Below are positions 6,946-10,986 of a stretch of 10,986 nt of DNA, in pieces. A model generated the notes under the pieces. The model searched no databases. It saw only the letters and a list, made by a program, of their open reading frames with translations, and was not told the origin of the DNA. Both the position numbers and the translations under genes were made by a program. The DNA lies in the NCBI GenBank assembly GCA_002731735.1, contig PCCM01000137.1, positions 1-10,986 of the forward strand, read 5' to 3'. Every line of letters begins with the position of its first letter. Within the stretch, counting starts at the first letter, position 1. This DNA comes from Gemmatimonadota bacterium. GTDB lineage: Bacteria; Gemmatimonadota; Gemmatimonadetes; Longimicrobiales; Gaopeijiaceae.

Positions 6946-7242
6946 TTGAGGAGGTGTAAGAGATCCCCCTTTGAGAAGGACCGCTCTTTGCGACGGACTA
7001 CCTGTGGGCCAGGGGTCCAGGGGTTCTCGGAGGCCGGCCAAACCCGGGTCTTCTCTGGCGAGTTCGCGACCGACGTGCACCGGGTTGTGCTGGTCGCGGC
7101 CGATCCCGATCAGATGCGATTTCAGGTGGCTGTGGATGATGTCCTAGCCCCCGCGCTGACCGTGGTTGTCGTCGAGGCAGTGGACGACAATAACGCGGCG
7201 ATCGTCGACCTCACTGGGATCGAGGTGACCCTAAACCGATGA
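6946..7242 (+). CDS. Unrecognised small protein, up to 98 codons
   Basis: I do not recognise this product. The frame is open from TTG 6946 to TGA 7240-7242. Codon third positions are mostly G or C in the C-terminal two thirds, as in neighbouring genes. That part looks like a beta-rich domain: TRVFSGEF, VHRVVLVAAD, MRFQVAVDD, ALTVVVVEAVDD and IVDLTGIEVTL would be strands. The N-terminus (RRCKRSPFEKDRS) looks less coding. A better supported start is TTG 6988, with AAGGA 7 bases upstream (6976-6980), giving 84 codons. There is no signal peptide or membrane helix. A 7-bp hairpin follows the stop. It may be a real small gene, a gene remnant, or a chance frame in GC-rich DNA. Confidence 0.35.
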   Translation: MRRCKRSPFEKDRSLRRTTCGPGVQGFSEAGQTRVFSGEFATDVHRVVLVAADPDQMRFQVAVDDVLAPALTVVVVEAVDDNNAAIVDLTGIEVTLNR

Positions 7243-7244
7243 AC

Positions 7245-7267
7245 GTGGCGTCGGCGCTCAACGCCAC
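7245..7267 (+). other. Short hairpin after the small unrecognised ORF
   Basis: GTGGCGT (7245-7251) and ACGCCAC (7261-7267) are a 7-bp inverted repeat with a 9-base loop, starting 3 bases after the ORF stop. No T-run follows, so it is only weakly terminator-like. Confidence 0.3.
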
Positions 7268-7327
7268 CCGTGTGTGGCTCAGAAGCTACTCCTTGCGCCC
7301 AGCGTCTTCTCCTTGGAAAATGGCCTC

Positions 7328-7438
7328 ATGACAACTTCGGCCATAGTCACGATGGTGCTCATTCTTGGGTTCGTTTGGGGTGGATTCTTCTTAGCGCTGT
7401 CCACCGCAGTCCGTAAGGAGTCCGATAAGGGAGACTGA
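7328..7438 (+). CDS. metS: MetS-like small subunit of an NSS-family transporter, 36 residues
   Basis: This micro-gene encodes 36 residues: a short polar start MTTSAIV, one membrane helix (about residues 6-25, TMVLILGFVWGGFFLAL) with a central WGG, and a charged tail RKESDKGD. That layout and the TSAIVxMV...WGG pattern match the small accessory subunits of NSS transporters typified by MetS of the Corynebacterium MetPS methionine/alanine importer, which are needed for activity of the large subunit. The start ATG 7328 has only a weak GGA 10 bases upstream. An overlapping ATG at 7320 stops after three codons. The only NSS transporter in the window is at 4169-5626, separated by nth, the HD gene and the unrecognised ORF. 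Pairing with it is inference. A terminator-like hairpin follows the stop. Confidence 0.72.
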   Translation: MTTSAIVTMVLILGFVWGGFFLALSTAVRKESDKGD

Positions 7439-7453
7439 GGGGCGGCCCGTGCC

Positions 7454-7479
7454 AACGGCGCTTGCCGGAAGTGCCGTTT
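7454..7479 (+). terminator. Terminator-like hairpin after the MetS-like gene
   Basis: AACGGCGCTT (7454-7463) pairs with AAGTGCCGTT (7469-7478), with one G-U pair and a 5-base GCCGG loop, 15 bases after the metS stop. The T-run is short (TTT then GAG), so termination strength is uncertain. It would separate the MetS-like gene from carB. Confidence 0.5.
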
Positions 7480-7585
7480 GAGATACCTTTCGCCGTGATG
7501 TCTGCTCCGCTTCTTACCCCGTGGATCAGCCGACCTAGCGGCCCACGCCCCTGTTCGATCACCCTTCTATCCTCCGTGTTTTCCC
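7480..7585 (+). promoter_or_regulatory. Leader region of carB
   Basis: There is no gene and no obvious PyrR-type anti-terminator or repeat. A TATCCT at 7568-7573 resembles a -10 element 12 bases before the carB TTG and would give a nearly leaderless mRNA, but no clear -35 was found. Confidence 0.25.
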
Positions 7586-10500
7586 TTGCCTAGACGCTCT
7601 GACCTCGAGTCCATCCTCATCCTGGGTTCAGGCCCAATCGTCATCGGTCAGGCGTGCGAGTTCGACTACTCCGGTACCCAGGCGGTTCGCGCCCTGAAGG
7701 AAGAGGGCTATCGCGTGGTGCTGGTCAATTCCAACCCCGCCACGATCATGACGGACCCGGGTCTGGCGGACCGCACCTACATCGAACCACTCACGCCCGA
7801 CTGGGTGGAACGCGTGATCGAGCGCGAGAAGCCCGACGCTCTATTGCCCACCATGGGCGGACAGACCGCGCTCAATATCGCCATGGACCTGGATCGCGAC
7901 GGGGTGCTCGAAAAACACGGCGTCGAGCTGATCGGAGCGAACGCCCGGTCCATTCGGATGGCTGAGGACCGGGAGGAGTTCGCTGCGGCCATGGTCCGTA
8001 TCGGGTTGGAACTTCCGCACGGCGGCTTCGCCCGCACGATGGACGAGGCGATGACCATCGTCGAAGAGACGGGTTACCCGGCGATCATCCGCCCCAGCTT
8101 CACGCTGGGCGGTACGGGTGGCGGCATAGCGTACAACGCGGACGAGTTCAAAGTGGCCGTCACTCGCGGTTTGGACACGTCGCCCATTACCGAGGTGCTC
8201 ATCGACCGGAGCGTCATCGGGTGGAAGGAATACGAACTCGAGGTCGTCCGGGATGCCTCAGACAACGTGATCATCGTGTGTTCCATCGAGAACTTCGATC
8301 CGATGGGGGTCCATACGGGAGACTCGATCACGGTGGCCCCTGCCCAGACGCTCACGGACGTCGAGTATCAGCGCATGCGAGACGCGGCTATCGCGATCAT
8401 ACGGGAGATCGGTGTCGAGGCCGGGGGCTGTAACATCCAGTTCTCCGTGGATCCACAGACCGGCGAGATGCTCATCGTGGAGATGAATCCGAGGGTTTCC
8501 CGCTCCTCGGCGCTCGCGTCCAAAGCCACCGGGTTTCCGATCGCCCGGATTGGGGCCAAGCTCGCTGTGGGTTACCTGCTTCACGAGTTGCCCAACGACA
8601 TCACCAAGACTACGCCCGCTTCGTTCGAGCCGACGCTCGACTACGTGGTCGTGAAGTTCCCGCGTTTTGCCTTCGAGAAATTCCCCGAAGTGAATCCGGT
8701 GCTCGGCGTGCAGATGAAGGCGGTCGGGGAGACCATGGCGATTGGGCGGACTTTCGCGTCCGCGTGGCAGAAGGGCGTTCGTGGCCTGGAAATCGGGCGG
8801 AACGGCTGGGTCGTGGGCGACCGGCTCGAGGACGACGGACTCTCATCGCACGATCCCGAGCTTTTGCTCGCCGTCCTCCGCCGCCCAACCGCGGAACGGC
8901 CGTTCCAGCTCAAACGGGCGCTAGAGGGAACACTCCCGGTGGATGAGATCCAAGAAGCAACGGGGATCGATCCGTGGTTCTTGTATCAACTTCTCGAGAT
9001 CGTGCATCAGGAAGCCTGGTATCGGGAGCTGGATTCCGTCGGGCCCGCCGAGCTCAGGCTCATGAAACGAAACGGGTTCTCCGATGTGCAACTCGCAGAC
9101 CTTCGTTCCGAGAAGGAGGACGAGGTGCGCAACAGGCGTTGGGAGTGGGACATTCGTCCGACGTACAACGTGGTGGATACTTGTGCCGGAGAGTTCCCCG
9201 CGGAAACGCCGTATTACTACTCGTCGTATGAAGATGAGGACGAGTCGAAACCATCGGATCGCGAGAAGATCATCGTTCTCGGGAGTGGACCGAACCGTAT
9301 CGGGCAGGGGATTGAGTTCGACTACTGTTGCGTGCAGGCGGTGCTGGCGCTCAGCGACGCCGGGTATGAGACGATCATGGTCAATTCCAATCCCGAGACC
9401 GTGTCGACCGATTTCGACGTGAGCGACAAGCTCTACTTCGAGCCGCTCACTTTTGAGGACGTCCTCGAGATCGTCGAGCGGGAGCAGCCCCTCGGTGTGG
9501 TGGTTCAACTCGGTGGCCAGACGCCTTTGAATCTGGCTGGACGGCTGGAGGCGGCGGGGGTTCGGATCCTCGGGACGTCGGTGGATGCCATCGACCGGGC
9601 CGAGCACCGGGGCCGCTTCGAGGAGGTCTGCAGGATCGTCGAAGCCACGGTACCCACGAACGGAATGGCTACCAACGAAGAGCAGGCCCTCTCCGTGGCC
9701 GAGGACGTCGGGTACCCGGTGCTCGTGCGCCCGAGTTATGTACTCGGGGGTCGCGCCATGGAAATCGTCTACGATGAGGCCTCGCTCAAGGACTACTTCG
9801 AGCGCGCCGTTCGGGCTTCTCCGGATCACCCGGTCCTCATCGACCGTTTTATCGAGGACGCGTTCGAAGCCGACGTCGACGCGCTGTCGGACGGTACGGA
9901 CGTTGTGATCGGCGGCATCATGCAGCACATCGAGGACGCCGGGGTCCACTCCGGTGACTCGGCGTGTGTGCTCCCTCCCTACCTGCTGGGAGCGGCAGAG
10001 TTGGAGGAGATTCGGGAGAAGACCCGCCGGTTCGCGCTGGAGCTCGGGGTGGTGGGCCTCCTCAACGTCCAGTACGCCATTCGCGACGGCGTCGTATACG
10101 TCTTGGAGGTCAACCCACGCGCTTCGAGAACGGTGCCCTTCGTGAGCAAGGCGACAGGCGTGCCACTGGCTCGCCTGGCTGCCCGCCTGATGGCCGGTGA
10201 AAAACTCGCGGATATGGACGTTCCGGACGAGCCACCCGTGGCCGGAGTGGCCGTGAAGGAGGCGGTCTTCCCCTTCTCCCGCTTCGAAGTCGACATCCTG
10301 CTCGGACCTGAGATGCGTTCGACGGGGGAGGTCATGGGGTTCGACGACTCCTTCGGGATGGCCATCGCCAAGGCTCAGGCGTCGTCCTACAACCTACTCC
10401 CGGTAAAGGGCGGTGTGCTGATTGTCACCGTCAACGACCGGGACAAGGCAACGGTCACTCCGATCCTGAGGAGACTCCACGATCTGAGTTTTGAAATCCG

Positions 10501-10840
10501 CGCGACCAAAGGCACGTTCGAACATCTGACGCGCCTCGGGATTCCCGCCGAGCGAGTTTTCAAGGTCGGGGAAGGACGGCCCCATATCGTGGATCAGATC
10601 GTGTCTGGAGAGGTGGCGATGCTCATCAACACGCCGATGGGTAAGAAGTCGCAGTACGACGACTACGCCATGCGTAGGGCCGCAATCACGCACAACATCC
10701 CGTACTTCACGACGATGTCTGCGACGAGTGCGGCGTGTGACGCATTGATCGCGCTGCGCTCCAGGACTTACACGGTCCGCACGCTCCAAGAGCGCATCGC
10801 CGACGCGAAAGCCTTGGCAGTGGTGGGAGCGAGTGACTGA
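7586..10840 (+). CDS. carB: Carbamoyl-phosphate synthase large subunit
   Basis: The 1084-residue cytoplasmic enzyme makes carbamoyl phosphate from bicarbonate, ATP and ammonia supplied by the CarA glutaminase, feeding pyrimidine and arginine synthesis. The full family layout is present. The first ATP-grasp half begins with GSGPIVIGQACEFDYSG (14-30). A helical oligomerisation region covers roughly 400-555. The second ATP-grasp half repeats the start motif as GSGPNRIGQGIEFDYCC (about 564-580). An MGS-like allosteric domain begins about 941, with FKVGEGRPHI near 990 and INTPMGKKS after it. The internal halves reflect the family's ancient duplication. The start is TTG 7586 because MPRRSDLESILILG is the normal CarB N-terminus; no Shine-Dalgarno is visible. 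carA is not in the window. The 3' end overlaps the next gene by 8 bases. Confidence 0.97.
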   Translation: MPRRSDLESILILGSGPIVIGQACEFDYSGTQAVRALKEEGYRVVLVNSNPATIMTDPGLADRTYIEPLTPDWVERVIEREKPDALLPTMGGQTALNIAMDLDRDGVLEKHGVELIGANARSIRMAEDREEFAAAMVRIGLELPHGGFARTMDEAMTIVEETGYPAIIRPSFTLGGTGGGIAYNADEFKVAVTRGLDTSPITEVLIDRSVIGWKEYELEVVRDASDNVIIVCSIENFDPMGVHTGDSITVAPAQTLTDVEYQRMRDAAIAIIREIGVEAGGCNIQFSVDPQTGEMLIVEMNPRVSRSSALASKATGFPIARIGAKLAVGYLLHELPNDITKTTPASFEPTLDYVVVKFPRFAFEKFPEVNPVLGVQMKAVGETMAIGRTFASAWQKGVRGLEIGRNGWVVGDRLEDDGLSSHDPELLLAVLRRPTAERPFQLKRALEGTLPVDEIQEATGIDPWFLYQLLEIVHQEAWYRELDSVGPAELRLMKRNGFSDVQLADLRSEKEDEVRNRRWEWDIRPTYNVVDTCAGEFPAETPYYYSSYEDEDESKPSDREKIIVLGSGPNRIGQGIEFDYCCVQAVLALSDAGYETIMVNSNPETVSTDFDVSDKLYFEPLTFEDVLEIVEREQPLGVVVQLGGQTPLNLAGRLEAAGVRILGTSVDAIDRAEHRGRFEEVCRIVEATVPTNGMATNEEQALSVAEDVGYPVLVRPSYVLGGRAMEIVYDEASLKDYFERAVRASPDHPVLIDRFIEDAFEADVDALSDGTDVVIGGIMQHIEDAGVHSGDSACVLPPYLLGAAELEEIREKTRRFALELGVVGLLNVQYAIRDGVVYVLEVNPRASRTVPFVSKATGVPLARLAARLMAGEKLADMDVPDEPPVAGVAVKEAVFPFSRFEVDILLGPEMRSTGEVMGFDDSFGMAIAKAQASSYNLLPVKGGVLIVTVNDRDKATVTPILRRLHDLSFEIRATKGTFEHLTRLGIPAERVFKVGEGRPHIVDQIVSGEVAMLINTPMGKKSQYDDYAMRRAAITHNIPYFTTMSATSAACDALIALRSRTYTVRTLQERIADAKALAVVGASD

Positions 10841-10986
10841 GTTCGCCCCGCCGGTGGGGTTTCTGCTTCATCCAGATGCGCCGCTCCACGATACCGGTTG
10901 GGGGCATCCGGAGCACCGGGGCCGGCTCCGGGCCCTGGCCTCCGCCGTAGCCCGGGATCTGCTGGCACTACACGACAAAGTCGTAC
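10833..10986 (+). CDS. Histone deacetylase/acetoin utilisation (AcuC) family protein, N-terminal 51 residues, partial
   Basis: GTG 10833 opens a frame that overlaps the carB stop by 8 bases and runs off the right edge. The visible residues include VGFLLHPDAPLHDTGWGHPE followed by HRGRLRALASAV. The HDTGxGHPExxxRL pattern is the N-terminal signature of class II histone-deacetylase-like amidohydrolases, zinc enzymes that in bacteria remove acetyl groups from proteins, polyamines or other amides. GGGAG lies only 3 bases before the GTG, so translation is probably coupled to carB. The zinc ligands lie beyond the window, so activity and substrate cannot be judged. Confidence 0.78.
   Translation, partial: MTEFAPPVGFLLHPDAPLHDTGWGHPEHRGRLRALASAVARDLLALHDKVV

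Noticed and set aside
7359..7562. Minus-strand 67-codon frame over the MetS-like gene and carB leader
   Set aside because: No family resemblance, Arg-rich composition, and it overlaps a better supported plus-strand micro-gene and hairpin.
8921..9949. A 342-codon minus-strand frame opposite carB
   Set aside because: It is the antisense shadow of a full-length, well conserved CarB frame.
7654..10840. Sequence similarity between the two halves of carB as a possible recent tandem duplication
   Set aside because: The two-fold internal repeat is the known ancient architecture of CarB and has diverged strongly at the DNA level.

Overview
The window is about 11 kb of GC-rich, gene-dense bacterial chromosome. 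It carries two divergent gene blocks and one unusually loose intergenic stretch. No insertion sequence, phage, CRISPR, tRNA or rRNA signature was seen. Taxonomy cannot be fixed from the sequence alone. The high GC, frequent GTG/TTG starts, single-chain alpha2-type glycyl-tRNA synthetase and gene content fit an environmental high-GC bacterium; something like Gemmatimonadota is only a guess.

Minus strand, positions 2653 down to 1: nfuA (Fe-S carrier), madL and madM (the two membrane subunits of a malonate/sodium symporter), then the N-terminal 256 residues of an acyl-CoA synthetase that closely resembles ACSF3/MatB malonyl-CoA synthetase and runs off the left edge. madL and madM overlap by ATGA and the other gaps are short, so the four genes look like one transcript. 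Together the last three form a malonate uptake and activation module: MadLM imports malonate and the synthetase makes malonyl-CoA.

Plus strand, positions 2823 to 6922: glyS (glycyl-tRNA synthetase), an NSS/SNF-family sodium-dependent transporter with a TTG start and a perfect Shine-Dalgarno, nth (endonuclease III with Fe-S cluster), and a small HD-domain phosphohydrolase-like protein. The gaps are 14, 6 and 60 bases, which suggests an operon.

Positions 6923 to 7585 form the loosest part of the window. It has a 10-bp palindrome over the HD gene's stop codon, an unrecognised ORF of up to 98 codons, and a 36-codon gene for a one-helix protein resembling the MetS-type small subunit of NSS transporters. 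A terminator-like hairpin follows. The micro-gene is a plausible partner of the NSS transporter 1.7 kb upstream.

Positions 7586 to 10986: carB (carbamoyl-phosphate synthase large subunit, complete, TTG start), overlapped by 8 bases by the start of a histone-deacetylase/acetoin-utilisation-family gene that runs off the right edge. No carA is visible.
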